The notes: a model not told the origin generated them from the sequence alone. A stretch of 64,000 nt of DNA from Heliocidaris erythrogramma (GCA_025617745.1 CM046873.1:27913410-27977409); one strand, 5' to 3'. Positions 10,747 through 22,973 are shown, counted from the stretch's first letter. Numbers and translations: made by a program.

Positions 10747-11012
10747 GAGTACTACTACTACTACTGCTACTACTACTATACTGCTGCTACTACTACTACT
10801 GCTATTTCTATACTGCTACTACTACTACTACTGCTACTACTGCTGCTGCTGCTGCTACCACTACTATACTGCTGCCGCTACTACTACTACTGCTGCTACT
10901 TCTACTGCTGCTACTATTATTACTACTACTATTACTGCTGCTACTACTGCTACTACTACTACTACTGCTATTAATACTGCCACTACTACTACTACTACTA
11001 CTGCTACTATAT
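10747..11012. repeat. CTA trinucleotide microsatellite, right part
   Basis: Continuation of the (CTA)n tract with frequent CTG interruptions. It produces long Tyr- or Leu-rich and Val-rich reading frames on both strands, which have no coding support. Confidence 0.9.
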
Positions 11013-11013
11013 T

Positions 11014-11384
11014 CATGGGCGTCGCCGGGGGGGGGGGGGTGTCTTTTGAAAAGGGCGACATGTCCTTAGTATCAGTGTTGTTATATTCATATCTACCTTA
11101 GATTACATACTAGCAGTCTACCAGTACATCAACTCCGTTCACATTTACCGAAGCAAAATAGAATAAATAAAGAAAAGCGCCTCGTACTCTTTAATAATTT
11201 GACCTTCAGATCACAAATAAGACGCGCTCGTGCCGGCCACGCGCGCCTGCATTTCTCAATCTCAACATGCGAGGCATTTTGGGGCTATTTTGTTTACTTA
11301 GACCCTAAGTGGAGTTCGTAACTTTTTTTTTTTTAAATGCACCCCCCCCCCCCCCCCCCCATGAAAAAGCTGGTGACGGCACTG
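11014..11384. mobile_element. Possible hAT-like element with poly-G/poly-C ends
   Basis: The left edge CATGGGCGTCGCC followed by a G run and the right edge, inverted, CAGTGCCGTCACC preceded by a C run are imperfect inverted repeats of the CA...TG type. No clear target duplication is visible, so this is tentative. Confidence 0.35.
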
Positions 11385-12690
11385 ATGCTAATAATACTAC
11401 CATATTTCATTATTATGTACATATCCATTAATAATGATGCATGATGATATAGACCAATGTCATATACACTCGTTTCGGAGATGATTTTTTTTCCTTCTTC
11501 ATTTTGCTTTTTTTTTTGGTTATGCGAACAAGAAGCAGAGTATGTTAGCAGAGATACTTGAATAATCATTGTCATATACTATGTAATATGCTGTTATCAG
11601 AGTGTTTTCTTCGTTCATTCAAAATCACGTTTGCGATCTTGACATCTCACATTTACTAGCTATTGAACTTTTAAGGTTAGTCCCTCTATATTTTAAAGCT
11701 ATGCTGCCATTTCAAATCTAATATCCATCTATTTTATAATGGTTACTGACGATGATAATGACAAGATTAACAATGATCACAATGAAGATGATAATAATGA
11801 GGATGAGGAGGAGAAAGAGGATGAGGAAAGCAGAAGAAAGAATTAATGGTAATGTAGACTGTAATAATGATAAATATCAATATTAAAATCTGTTCATAAT
11901 GATATTATCATTCATCTCAAGAATGACATAATGATATTTGCATTTAATATTAAACACTTTTCTAGCTATACCTCAATGGAAGACGACATTGATTACGCTA
12001 ATAAATCTTAGCGGTATATTCTCATGCATGTGTCTTCATGTATTATTCTTTGAATAGTTATTGAAAATGATGACGTGGATGATGATGATAACGAGACTGA
12101 TGTTGGGAATGTATTATTCAGGTCGCTCTTAAGACACCAGTCAGGTTCCTATTCCTTCGCGGCACATATCGACAGTTGCCTCTCTTGACCCAGGTGTAGT
12201 GTTTGAGTACCTGATGATGTGCATTATTTCTTAAAATGTGTCGTGTGTTGGTCATGACTGCAGGAGCTACAGCAATGATTACAATTTAGAGTGTATTTTG
12301 TTTTAGATGAGATAGTGAGTGGGTACCTGATGGGAATTATTTTTCAAGTGTGCCAGGTGTTGGTGATGGCTGCAGAAACTAAAGCCTAGGTTATAATTTG
12401 GGATGGAAATTGTGTAAAATCAGGGCTGTCTAACACAGCATTGCAGTTTATCTGAATTAACATGAACTTCATTCAACTTTGATGACCATTGCAAATACAT
12501 GAATAAGATGTATTTAAGCGATTGTAACTATACCATTATTTGCGATCGATTTGGAATAATCGCAAATCATTTTAAGGCACAGCTCGGATGTTCTAATCCT
12601 AATCCTAATCCTAAGACTTGTGTATTCATGACAAATATGAGTAGTGCTGGCTTTCTTGGGGTATGTGCATGGGCTACCATGGCGTGTTAA
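11385..12690. other. Intergenic repeat block, non-coding
   Basis: No gene. ATG/GAT-rich low-complexity DNA (11745-11850, 12060-12110) is followed by a block (about 12150-12480) that recurs at 27000-27240, 30850-31150, 43570-43880, 59110-59350 and 63380-63850. The block starts at TATCGACAGTTGCCTCTC and includes GTTTGAGTACCTGAT. A few CTAATC repeats occur at 12593-12613. Confidence 0.6.
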
Positions 12691-13185
12691 TTTCTGCCCA
12701 CTGATGTTTAAATTTCGATACACCAAGTCTGAACTTCGAATATACAAAATTCTGGTGCAATATCAAATAAATGCTGAACACGAGAGCGCCAACTCACTGA
12801 AACTTTCCACAACATAGAGGTCGAAGGCACATTAGGTGATCTATGGGAAAACCCACTTCTGTTTAGGGCATTAGTTCATGTACAAAACAGGAAATGACAG
12901 GCAGATTTGTTAACGTCGTCGGTGGGTTGTCACCATTACTGCGGTATCGCGGTATATTGAGGGATAAATCTTTACAGATGAGTAGAGAACTCTTGCAGTT
13001 TGACGTTTTCAAAGGTTTATATTAATGCAGACTTAGTTCAACAGAATCAAACTATCACATATTTGTACCAGCATTCTATAATTATTCTTCTCGTACACAA
13101 CAAACTTCACATCAAAGCGGAATGTAATATTCCAAAAGTTGATTTTCTAGAAGATTCAGTGCAGGGCTGTTTTCTTTACGTGGCT
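12691..13185 (+). promoter_or_regulatory. Type B upstream region of TRIM copy T2
   Basis: Matches the regions before T4 (about 32130-32613) and in the two gene remnants (44371-44931, 59890-60395). Shared motifs include GATACACCA, GCGCCAACTCAC and CAGAATC. It is unlike type A. A candidate UTR acceptor GGCTAG ends at 13187, 19 nt before the ATG, at the same offset as in T1. Confidence 0.5.
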
Positions 13186-13206
13186 AGAAATTTGCACATT
13201 GCATCC

Positions 13207-13842
13207 ATGGCTGAGAAGCAGGAAGAAGAGGAAGCTCAAAACTCTTTACAAGGCTTGACGTGTCCACTATGTCTTGATATCTTCGACGATGCAACCCTCC
13301 TGACCTCATGCCGACACACATTTTGTCGGAAATGTCTCAAGAAATACGACCTATCCCATCAGGATCTTGACCACATGGCCTGCCCTCTCTGTAGGAAAGT
13401 CACGAAGTTGTCAGCAAACCGCGTCGATGATCTCCTATCTAATGTGACGGTCAATGGACTCGTAGACAACTACCACGAAAAATGTGGAGGAGCCAATGCC
13501 ATTCTGGAGATGCGACAGAAATGCAATGTTTGCACAGTGCAGGGGGAAGCTGTCTCTTATTGCAGTACCTGTAACGCATTTTTGTGTGGAGAATGCTTAC
13601 TTTCTCATAAACGGCAAACGTTATTTTTTGCAGGTCATGAGATCAATTCCATACAGGATATTACGGAAGGGAAGATCAGCATCGGTCATTCCTCGGATAA
13701 ATGCTCGATCCATAAACAGGAGAACAAAGATATGTTCTGCGAGGATTGTAAGGTGCACGTCTGTTTCAAGTGCGTGATCATCGGTCATCGTGATCACAAG
13801 ATAAAGTCACATGAGGACTTTGAGAAGGAATTACTTGTTAAG
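13207..13842 (+). CDS. TRIM copy T2, exon 1: RING, B-box 1, B-box 2
   Basis: Same 212-codon structure as T1, donor GTTAGT at 13843 in phase 0. All RING and B-box zinc ligands are present. The residue between RING ligands C35 and H37 is Arg where T1 and T4 have Gly; this is not a ligand. An open frame extends upstream to 13000, but the MAEKQ start at 13207 is the conserved one and the upstream codons are not shared by type A copies. Joined to 15342 the product would be 632 residues, a predicted RING E3 ubiquitin ligase of unknown substrate. Confidence 0.9.
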
Positions 13843-15015
13843 GTTAGTCGCCCATAAAACATATTGTTTTAGTCTTACCATACGTCATTCAAGTATGTTA
13901 CTCCTAAACAAACAGCAGATTTGCATATTATATGTTTTCATATGAGATGCGATAGCAAAAAATATTTCACACACACTTTATTATTTTTTTTTTACTGTTT
14001 AAAAAATAGTAGGGTGAATAAACAATGGTGTGAAGAAATGGGTGAAGACGAAATACAGCACTGGAACTTTTATTAACTATTAATAATTCTTATACGCTGG
14101 TACACTTCAAGCAAGACGAGTTTCACTCTAAAAAATTCTTCATTTATAGTTTGTTCTTTTCCGTAATGTACACAACTGATGAAAAAAATAATCAGCATAG
14201 TAGTTTAAATTGATTTAATCTAGATTACAATTATAAGTAAGTAAACCCTCCTCTTCCTTTTCTATGACACACCCAGGGCGCTGTTTCACACAGTTCTACG
14301 CTCTACTTAAAAAAATATTTAATGTAACATGTCTCAATATGATGTTTCATCATGACTGTAACCAGTGGCGTATCTAGGGATTATGGCGCCCAGAGCAAAC
14401 TATAAAATTGCCCCCCCCCCCCCCAACTCAAACCGATCAGCTCAAGAAACAAACAAGAACCCTGTTTCATAAAACTTTTCTTATCAATAATAACTGCCCA
14501 TTTCTATGCCAAATTCGCTCTCTGCCAATCAGATTCAATGATTTCAGTAGCTTACAACAATTATTGCAACTTGCACTCATAGCACTTCGAGAAAAACACT
14601 GTCCATCGTGAGTGACTTTTAGATTTCAACACTAAAAAACACTATTTCTAATGTATTTTACCTCTTAGAAAAATCGACAAGGAAGCACAGCAACAGAGTG
14701 TTAGAGTTTCATTCAAAATTTTAACATCAAAAAAAGGTATACAATCTTACCTTTACTCGGGGCGCAAGATTAAGGAAAAACCTGAAATAATTTTTTCGAG
14801 GAATTGATGAGTGAGGTGACTGAAAGTAAGGATATTTTTTGAATGTTGAATCTTTGAAAATGCTATTTGGGGCTCCAAATTCAACAAAAACCTGAAACTT
14901 ATTATGCTAGGAAACATAGGAACGAGTATTAGAATTTTTCGAATTTTTGAACCATTTAAAAACGCTAATAGATGCACTATATCTTTTAATTAGGGCGCGA
15001 AATTTTGAAATCCTG

Positions 15016-15046
<31 letters not shown>

Positions 15047-15341
15047 CGCAATTCGACGGCGCTTCAGAAAATGTTTGCATTTCAAATCCTTTAAACATGT
15101 TAGACACACTATTTCTTATGCACTTTTCCCAGGATTGGGGCGCATAATAATCCTTGCATTCCATTTCCCCCTTCCTTTTCTCACCTTTTCCTTTCTCTCC
15201 TTTTCGTTTTTGCACCCTCCTCAAGTGCAGCCTGAGGCCTATGCCCCCTCTGCTCCTTAGATACGCCACTGAATGCTGAATGTAACATTCAAGAATGAAT
15301 CATTCATTTTGCACTTGAAAAACAATAAATCTATTTTTCAG
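13843..15341 (+). other. T2 intron with the best-preserved copy of the ancestral hAT-like element
   Basis: Donor GTTAGT, acceptor CTATTTTTCAG ending at 15341. Most of the intron is the element at 14363-15271. The remaining sequence matches the other introns. Confidence 0.85.
14363..15271. mobile_element. hAT-like non-autonomous element (T2 intron)
   Basis: Left terminus CAGTGGCGTATCTAGG; right terminus inverted AGATACGCCACTG ending at 15271. The 8 bp before the element (ACTGTAAC) and the 8 bp following the right end in T3 and T5 (AATGTAAC) match at 7 of 8 positions, consistent with an old hAT duplication. It carries the nested GGGCCC MITE, a (GA)n patch at 15018-15046 and C-rich tracts. No transposase is visible. 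Confidence 0.75.
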
Positions 15342-16604
15342 GTAAATGATCTTGTCCAACGTTGTTCATCCAAGAAATCAGAACTGGAGAAGAACATACA
15401 GAAGGTGGAGTCACAGCGTAATGAAGTACACACTGCCATACAGAAACTACGGGAAGATGTCAGCCAAGCCTATCGTACCAAGGCCAATCAACTAGACGAA
15501 AATCAACGTATACTCGTTGAGCAAATGGATGCTCTAGAGCGTAGTTTCGATGACGATCTCAACGCTCTGAAATCAAACGACCGCCAGAAGATCAAAAGCA
15601 TTTGCAGTTCGATGGATTTGGTGGCCAATGACAGATTGGGTGGTCTTGAGACAGACAGCCTGTCTGCCCACAAGTTGCTCTGTGAAGAGCTGGAGAGCAT
15701 GCTAAAGGAGGTTACCGATAACACTTCTGCAGCCGCCATAACAAAGAAAGCACAGAAGAAGAGATTCCAGCCTGCAGATTATACTTGTCTTGATCTCGGG
15801 AACATCATAGAACCAGATCCCGAGTTGAAAGTAATTAAATGTGTAGATCTACGTGATCGCATGAGTGTGATGACCAAATACTCTGATGACAGTGTGGCTA
15901 TTGGATATGACAATACATGTGGTATAGATATCATTGATTCAAATGGCAAACAGCAGCAGAATGCAAACATACCACCAAGCGGTACCTCATGTTATAGTCT
16001 TGCGTTTCAAAGAGATAAGACGTTATGCATATCGACGAGTACCACTGAAGCACACATCTATTCTCCAAATGGATCCAGGAAATCAACCATCCATGTGAGC
16101 GGTAATGGATATTTTATTACATTAAGCAGAAGCCCATCAGATGAAATCATCGTTACAAACTCTGCAAAACACGTCTACATCTATGACCCGACGGGACGCA
16201 CACTCAAACACACAGTCCCAACAAAACACCACATCACGAGCCAGGCATATGCAACTAAGGCGGGTTTGATCGTCACAAGTTCATGTTACAGCAATCCAAG
16301 CATAGTGACGGTCTATGACAGGAATGGGAATGCTGGGAAGCCTCTTCAAGCTCCACGCGATGTCTGCCTGTATGCTACCGTGGACGAGCAGGACAGGGTG
16401 TATGTAGCGAGTGTTGATCAGAAGAAACAGAACGTGGTGATCAGGCTCTATGACCTTGATGGTTTGAACCTGAAGGAGATAGTTCACTTCAATGCATTCA
16501 ACCTGGAACTGAATAGTAGTTGGTGTTACCTGGTTTCCCTCTCTCCAAAATTACTAGCTTTTGCATGTGATAAGAAGCTATATTTCATTAAAGTGGTGAT
16601 GTAA
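15342..16604 (+). CDS. TRIM copy T2, exon 2: coiled coil and propeller-like domain
   Basis: 420 codons from acceptor CAG at 15339-15341 to TAA 16602-16604. The coiled-coil part is nearly identical to that of T1 and T4, whereas residues in the first part of the C-terminal domain (for example DRMSVMTKYSDDSVAIGYDNTCG) differ between copies. The block HVYIYDPTG...SQAYATKAG is almost invariant. One codon is added at NIPPSG. A candidate polyadenylation signal ATTAAA is at 16768-16773. The function is inferred from architecture only: target-binding propeller of an E3 ligase. Confidence 0.88.
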   Translation, partial: VNDLVQRCSSKKSELEKNIQKVESQRNEVHTAIQKLREDVSQAYRTKANQLDENQRILVEQMDALERSFDDDLNALKSNDRQKIKSICSSMDLVANDRLGGLETDSLSAHKLLCEELESMLKEVTDNTSAAAITKKAQKKRFQPADYTCLDLGNIIEPDPELKVIKCVDLRDRMSVMTKYSDDSVAIGYDNTCGIDIIDSNGKQQQNANIPPSGTSCYSLAFQRDKTLCISTSTTEAHIYSPNGSRKSTIHVSGNGYFITLSRSPSDEIIVTNSAKHVYIYDPTGRTLKHTVPTKHHITSQAYATKAGLIVTSSCYSNPSIVTVYDRNGNAGKPLQAPRDVCLYATVDEQDRVYVASVDQKKQNVVIRLYDLDGLNLKEIVHFNAFNLELNSSWCYLVSLSPKLLAFACDKKLYFIKVVM

Positions 16605-19600
16605 ATCCCGATATTTCGGAACTTTCTAACATATATCCTTTATATTTACGATTCGTATTTTATATAGAAGCGAATTATTTTTGTAACTCTAAATATTTCT
16701 TGGGTAAAATTATAGAATTCTAATCAAAATAACAACACGAAAGATGAGCATGAACATCCGTATAGAAATTAAACTTTACCTCGTCCTTTGATGAAATGTT
16801 GTATACCGTATACCGTTTTACTGATTTAAACTATGAATGACACGTTGTCACTCAGTGTAAAAGCTTTGCAAATCGCTCTATTCATGAACAATTTTGTATG
16901 CATATTTTCTTAATTCATAATATTGATGCTTGATTTATTATGCGGCGAATGCTAACGTGATACGATGTATTCCGATTGTCGTCATTGTTGTAATTTTAAT
17001 CCCACTGTCTTTGGTTCGTTTTACCATTGTTAAGCTTGGAGTAATTTGAAGAATCAGATGCCTTTAGAAATAGCTTGACCTTTTTAAAAAATGAGAATAT
17101 GAAGAGAAAGAGAGGGAGAGAGAGGAGGGGTGTGAAAAAAGAGAGATAGAAAGAGGAGAGAGGGAAAAGAAGGAAAGAAACATAGAGAAACGGCCGGGGG
17201 TAAACAAAGAAAAAGGATACGAAAGCCTGGTGGTGTAAGATAGAGATAGAGAGAGAGAGAGAGAGAGTGAGAGAGAAAGAGAGAGAGAGAGAGCAAAGAA
17301 AGGTGTTTAGACTCCGTGATTTACTGTAGAAAGAACATATTAACCCTGCAAGTATCATGGAATGACTGCTTTTGAAAGACATTGATAGTTTTAGAAGAAA
17401 AATATTGTATAGAAAAGAGAGATAATCATCCCAAGACGGATTAGAAAAATACATATCGCATTATGAATCTAAATTGATTTCTCTTAGAAATCTTCATCAT
17501 TTCTTTGTGAGATGATGTCATGTATGTAAATCACTAACTTTTATCAACAATTTCTGATTCCTCTATGACTATGATGTGTATGAATGAAACAAATGAATAA
17601 GAAATATGTGTACTAAAAATATTTGATGATAGTGCTTTTTATTTTCAACATTGTTTACCTCCACAATAAAGGGCATCCTGGATAAATAGAACGAATAAAC
17701 AAATGAATAAAGAGGATATTTTCAGGCTAAAGTTCATTGATCATGCAACAAAAAGGCGTATATTCGTATATTAAATCATTATTATCATGATTACAGTGTA
17801 CCGCTACATTATAGATGTTTTTTTTTGTACAGAATGTCCTTTATTGTTTCAATGAAATTTCGAAACATTCGGTTACTTTTCTACGATATTTAAAACCATG
17901 GAAATTCATATGAATGGCATGTGTGTTGTTCTCTCCTATATGGTGTGTTGTAGCAGCATGGTATAAACTGATATATTTCATTTTCTGAGATTTTACTTCA
18001 TACTGAGTCGCCTTGTTTCTGCTATGCAGTAAATATTATACATATAGAATGACTAGAAAAAAGTAATACTTCTTTATATTAATATTTCGAATGAAAACAT
18101 GACAAAAAATGAGGGAGAGAAGAGGTCAGAGGAGAGAGAGAAATGAGATAATAAAAGTGTTAACGTGATATTCTGCAAATGGAAATAATTATTATACAAG
18201 GAACCCCACTTAATTGTACAAATAAGAAAAAAAATGGTATTGAAGGACTTGGGCAGTCTCACGAGAAATGCCCTTTTTACTAATATGGAAATAATAGGCG
18301 AATAAGGAAATATATAAAAATTGCATAATCGATATAAATAACAATCGTTATCATTTATTTAGAGATGCTAATGTGGTGCTAATGACCATTATTTATGTAA
18401 ACAGTATGATCTTCAATTTTATCCACGAATATTAATCTATGCGGATTAACACGTTAGTGAATAAAACACACATCAAATATTTTGTTTGAAAAAAGAGAGA
18501 TATAATGGAGAAAGATAGCTATGATAATGGCTCTCATGTTCACCCTTGTTTTATCAATTAAAGGGCGTCCCTGGATGAAGAAAAAGATAAATAGATGAAT
18601 AAAGAATATAACTTTGAGGCCAAAGGGCTTTGATTAGTACATGTAACAAGACAGGCACTATGTAAAACAGTTATTCTAATAGCATTACTATCATGATTGC
18701 AGTTTAGAGTTACATAATCGATGTTTGTCATCATGATACAGAATGTTTTATATTGTGTTGATGGAAGTACGAAATATTTAATTACTTCTCTGTGATATTT
18801 AGAACCGCCGTGGAAATTCATACGAATTGCATGCGTGTAGTTCTCTGCAATAGGTTGTAGTATAGAAGCAAAGTATGATCCATATAATGTTTACTGGTAC
18901 AGTTCATTTCCTAACATTTCAATTTATATACTGAGCCGTATTATATGTAATATAAAATGCATATGAACATGTACTGCATTAATGATTTAGCTAATCATTT
19001 AGCCACAATAAAGCTGTGTGGTTTTTTTCTCTCATGAAATTTGCTACTACTACTAGAGTATTTAAATATCGTTGTAGTAGTTGTAGTTGTTGCAGTAGTA
19101 ATAATATAATACTACTACTACTGCAACAACTACAACGATATTTCAATATTATGTACACATGTAAATCATGTTTGTCAATATTATATAGAACTGTGTCATA
19201 CATACTCGTTTCAGAGATGATTTTTTTTTCTAATTTTTTCCCTTATTTTTTCATAGAAAGTTGTGCGATTGACATTAGCTGATAGACTTGAATAATCATT
19301 GTTTTGAGATACTATGCAATATGCTATTATAAAAGCGTTTTCCTAGTTCATTGTAAATCACGTTTGCGATCTTGATATTTAATATTAATTAGCTATACCG
19401 AACTTTTAAGGTTAATCCCTCTGTAATTGAAAGCTATACTGTGATTTCAAATGTAATGTCCATCTGTTTTATGATGGCTACTGATGATGAGAATGATAAG
19501 ATAAAATGATGACAAGAAGGTGATAAGGATGATTAGGAGGAGGAGGAAAGCTGCAGAAGAGGGGATGAATGGTAATGTAGACGGTAATGATGATAGATAT

Positions 19601-19990
19601 CGATATCAAAATCTGCTGATAGCTTAACATCATTATTATTTATCTCGCGAATGACATCGTAATAGTATTTGCACTAATTTAAACATTTCACTATTATGAC
19701 TGACGACGAAAGACGACGCTGATAACGCTATTAAATCAAAGCGGTATATTCTCATGTGTCTTCGAGTCTTATCCTTGGAATTAAGTTGATGTACATTGAT
19801 GAAATGGATGACTATAAATATGATTATAGTGATATCGAGAATAATGACGGCAATGTTTATTTATTTTTCTTGTAATACACTATTCAGGTTTCGAATTCCT
19901 CGGCGGCGCATATCAACCGATGATACGTAATATTAACAATTATGAGTTGAAAAGGGATGAATGATTGTCTCATGTTGTCCCGCCTTCTTC
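16605..19990. repeat. 3' flank of T2, paralogous to the T1 flank
   Basis: No gene. The order is the same as after T1: 3' UTR with ATTAAA, GA-rich tract at 17095-17300, the duplicated AT-rich block (17460-18990), a short CTA patch containing a perfect hairpin (19063-19146), then GAT-rich DNA at 19480-19600. A second GA-rich patch is at 18108-18150. Confidence 0.6.
19063..19146. repeat. Inverted repeat formed from CTA/GTA microsatellite
   Basis: AAATATCGTTGTAGTAGTTG on the left is mirrored by the inverted CAACTACAACGATATTT on the right around a TAATATAATA centre, giving an almost uninterrupted ~40-bp stem. It sits where T1's flank has the long CTA array. Confidence 0.8.
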
Positions 19991-20054
19991 TATATTATAC
20001 ATATTATAAGCTGTGACGTATCCAACTGAGAGCAGAGCCAGTATACTATTATAC

Positions 20055-20724
20055 GGAAGCTTATAAGTGCCAACTAGACGACGAGATAAGAAGACGAGAA
20101 GACAAGATAAAAGACGATAAGACGAGTTGTTGGAGCTCGGCAAGTTGACTTATTCTGGACAAGAAAACAAGAAGACAAGTTGTTGGAAGTTGGTAAGTCG
20201 ACTTGTTTAGGACAAGAAGACGACATGACGAGTTTCTCTTCGCTACTTCGTGAGCTGTGGAAAAATCTGTGGCATGCCAAAATATTGCCCGAAGACCTTG
20301 CGAAGGTTCATTTCGTGTTGAATTCGTGTGTCGTGAGGGCAACTCGTTAACTCGTCTTCTTGTCCCAAACAAGTCGGCTTGCCCAGTTCCATCAACTCGT
20401 CATGTTGTATTTTTATCCCAAATAAGTCGACTTGGAGAGTTTCAACAACTCTTCATCTTGTCTTCTTGTCGCAAACAAGTCGACTTGCCGAGTTCCATCA
20501 ACTAGTCATTTTGCATTTTTGTCCCAAACAAGTCGACTTGCCGAGTTTCAACAACTTGTCATCTTTCTTCTCATCATAAACCAGTCGACTTGCCGAGTTC
20601 CAACAGCTCGTTTTCTTGTCTTCTTGTCCAGAATAAGTCGACTTGCCGAGTTCCAACAACTCGTCTTCTCGTCATTTTTAACTGTCTTCTCGTCTTCTTA
20701 TTTCGTTGGCACTTATAAGCTTCC
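20055..20724. mobile_element. Foldback-type element built on 53-bp repeats
   Basis: Outer ends GGAAGCTTATAAGTGCCAAC and its exact inverse at 20705-20724 delimit 670 bp. The right arm holds six tandem units of about 53 bp (starts near 20371, 20424, 20477, 20530, 20583 and 20635), most centred on the palindrome AAGTCGACTTG; the left arm has about two inverted units. The central spacer is about 20235-20345. Terminal inverted repeats with internal subrepeats are the hallmark of foldback elements. No target duplication was found. Confidence 0.7.
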
Positions 20725-21540
20725 ATAAGTATCCGATCAGCAATTGAATTTCCAACACCTACGGTCGGCCGAAGATTTTACATCTTCGGGAGGTCACGTG
20801 ACGACTTCATGACCTAGTTCGAACGCATCGTACTATCAACACGACGTCGTGTAGCCATCGTGTGGCATTCGTGTGTCCTTCGGGTAAACTTGCTAATAAA
20901 AAAAATTATATCTTCGTGTAGCCTTCGAGTGTGGTTCGGATGCCATCGTGTGCCCTTCTGAAGGCATCGTTCTTGCTTCGGCTGTTGATTGGCTGTTGAC
21001 CAAGTTCGGGGACAAATTCGGGTGAAATTGAAAATTCCATATTCGTATAGCTATCTTGTTTTAATTTGGGGAGAGTGTAACGCGAGCTTGATTATTGAAC
21101 TAATGCGCGATTCCCATACCATGTGTTTACTATGTATTGAACATTTTGATTGGATAGTAATTCTCTATCCAAAACGTGAGTCGGAACTAACTGATCAATG
21201 ACAACGAGTGATCAGAGAAATCTGCAAGATTTCAGCTTTCAGAAACTACACACCACATGCGATGCGATCAGTAGTCCCCGAGATGTGCTTCGCCAAAGAT
21301 TTGAAAGACGGCAATAACCGGGAAAATACCAACAATTTTGACGACTCGCCATAGGCAAATGGAGCAACATAGCTCAATTCTTTTCAAAATATATGATGAT
21401 TTATGCATAAAAGTAATTCCCCTAAAATGTACTTTTCAAATCCGCGCACCAGAATTCAACTGATTCAATGGTGTAAACGTTATGACGCGTTTAAGTGATA
21501 AAAAAATGCCTGTTTTAGAGCTAATTTCACTTGGTGTACC
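20725..21540. other. Unique-looking non-coding stretch
   Basis: No gene recognised. Between 20760 and 20990 the sequence is unusually rich in TTCG and TCGTGT motifs, more GC-rich than its surroundings and not seen in other units, so it may be another mobile-element fragment. A 70-codon frame at 20989-21201 has no recognisable domain. Confidence 0.4.
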
Positions 21541-22316
21541 GTCTGCGCGTAACCCCGGTTTCACAGATGCCTGTAGGTTTTCTATGTGTGAAGGAGGGAG
21601 TGAAAGAGAATTAGGAAGAGAGAGGTAGAAAGAGAGGGAGTGGTGAGAAGAGACGGGAATAGAGATAAATGTGAGCAACTGAGAGCAGGAGCGAGAAAGA
21701 GAACCGGAGGGGGGGGGGGGGGGCGGGGGGTCTCAAAGCAGGATATATCAATAGAAAATATTAGACAGAGTGCAAAGTCGACACAATATGGAAAGCACAC
21801 AAAATCATTGTTGACTACGGTAACTATAGCCTATAAACTTTTGCAATTTATATATCATTTGTGTTAAAAAGCGGCTATTCTGCAAATGTCATGCCTTGAG
21901 ATCGTGATCCAAAGTTCGTTTAGCGATTAGTGGCAAGAATTCCATAAAATATCTAATATTTACAATACCATATGAGCAGTAGATAATATACTCTGAAACA
22001 ATAAATTTATCACGATTTTGTTTGACTATGACGAGTTTTCGCCATTTTGTATCCACTCTTTGCTCGTACACAATTGGACACATATAACAAGCAGTGTTTA
22101 TATTGTCACTGCAAATCATCTGAGGAAGCACATGAGGAAATTCAATGAACTGGCCTTTGCGACGATATCAAATTGGTATAGCCAACACAGGTGTAATAAT
22201 TGGGGATTTGTTTGTACTGCATTCCCTGACTTGTCTCTGATCGAAATGTAATATTCACCTAGTAGGTTTATGAAGCATTCGTGTGTGGATTTACCTGCAA
22301 ATTTCTTTAATTTGCT
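21541..22316 (+). promoter_or_regulatory. Type A upstream region of TRIM copy T3
   Basis: Shares the GA-rich tract, the GTGAGCAA(T/C)TGAGAGCA motif and the following sequence with the T1 and T5 upstream regions. It ends in TTTAATTTGCTAG, AG at 22317-22318, a candidate acceptor for a 5' UTR intron. The TACTAAC-like branch site seen in T1 is not preserved here. Confidence 0.45.
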
Positions 22317-22337
22317 AGAATTTCAAATATAGCATAC

Positions 22338-22973
22338 ATGGCCGAGAAGTACGAAGAAGGGGACGTTCCGAACGCCTTGGAATGTTTGACGTGTCCACTT
22401 TGTCTTGATATCTTCGACGATGTAACCCTTCTAACCTCTTGCGGACACATGTTCTGTCGGAAATGTCTCAAGAAATATGACATATCCCACCAGGATCTTG
22501 ATCACATGGTCTGCCCTTGCTGTAGGAAAGTCACGAAGATGTCAACAAACCGCGTCGATGATTTCCTATCCAATGTGTCCATCAACGGACTCGTCGACGA
22601 CTACCACGAAAAATGCGGAGGAGCCAATGCCATCCTGGAGTTGCGACAAAAATGCAATGTTTGCTCAGTGCAGGAGGAAGCTGTCTCTTATTGCAGTACC
22701 TGCAATGCATTTTTGTGTGGAGAATGCGTACTTTCTCATAAACGGCAAACGCTATTCTTTGCAGGTCATGAGATCATATCCATACAGGACATCACCGAAG
22801 GGATTGTTAGCATTGGTCATCCCTCAGAGAAGTGCATGATTCCAAAACAGGAGAACAAAGACATGTTCTGCGAGGATTGTAAGGTGCATGTCTGTTTGAA
22901 ATGCTTGATCATCGGTCACCGTGATCACAAGATGAAGTCACTTGAGGACTTCGAGAAGGAATTGCAGGTTAAG
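22338..22973 (+). CDS. TRIM copy T3, exon 1: RING, B-box 1, altered B-box 2
   Basis: 212 codons, donor GTTAGT at 22974. The RING ligands are intact. It is the most diverged first exon (MAEKYEEGDVP..., CPCCRKVTKMST). In B-box 2 the second ligand, His169 in T1, is Pro here (KCMIPKQE, about 22842-22844), while the remaining ligands are present, so that zinc site is probably weakened or lost. The frame is otherwise open, so the change may be functional divergence and not simple decay. Confidence 0.88.

Noticed and set aside
10382-11069. Long Tyr-, Leu- and Val-rich reading frames in the CTA region, on both strands
   Set aside because: They are translations of a trinucleotide repeat and an inserted MITE, with no domain or start context.
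12593-12613. Telomere-like repeat (CTAATC)
   Set aside because: Only about three copies and it is not the metazoan TTAGGG telomere repeat.
13000-13206. N-terminal extension of T2 (and of T4 from 32455)
   Set aside because: The codons are not conserved between copies, a splice acceptor lies between them and the ATG, and MAEKQ is the common start.
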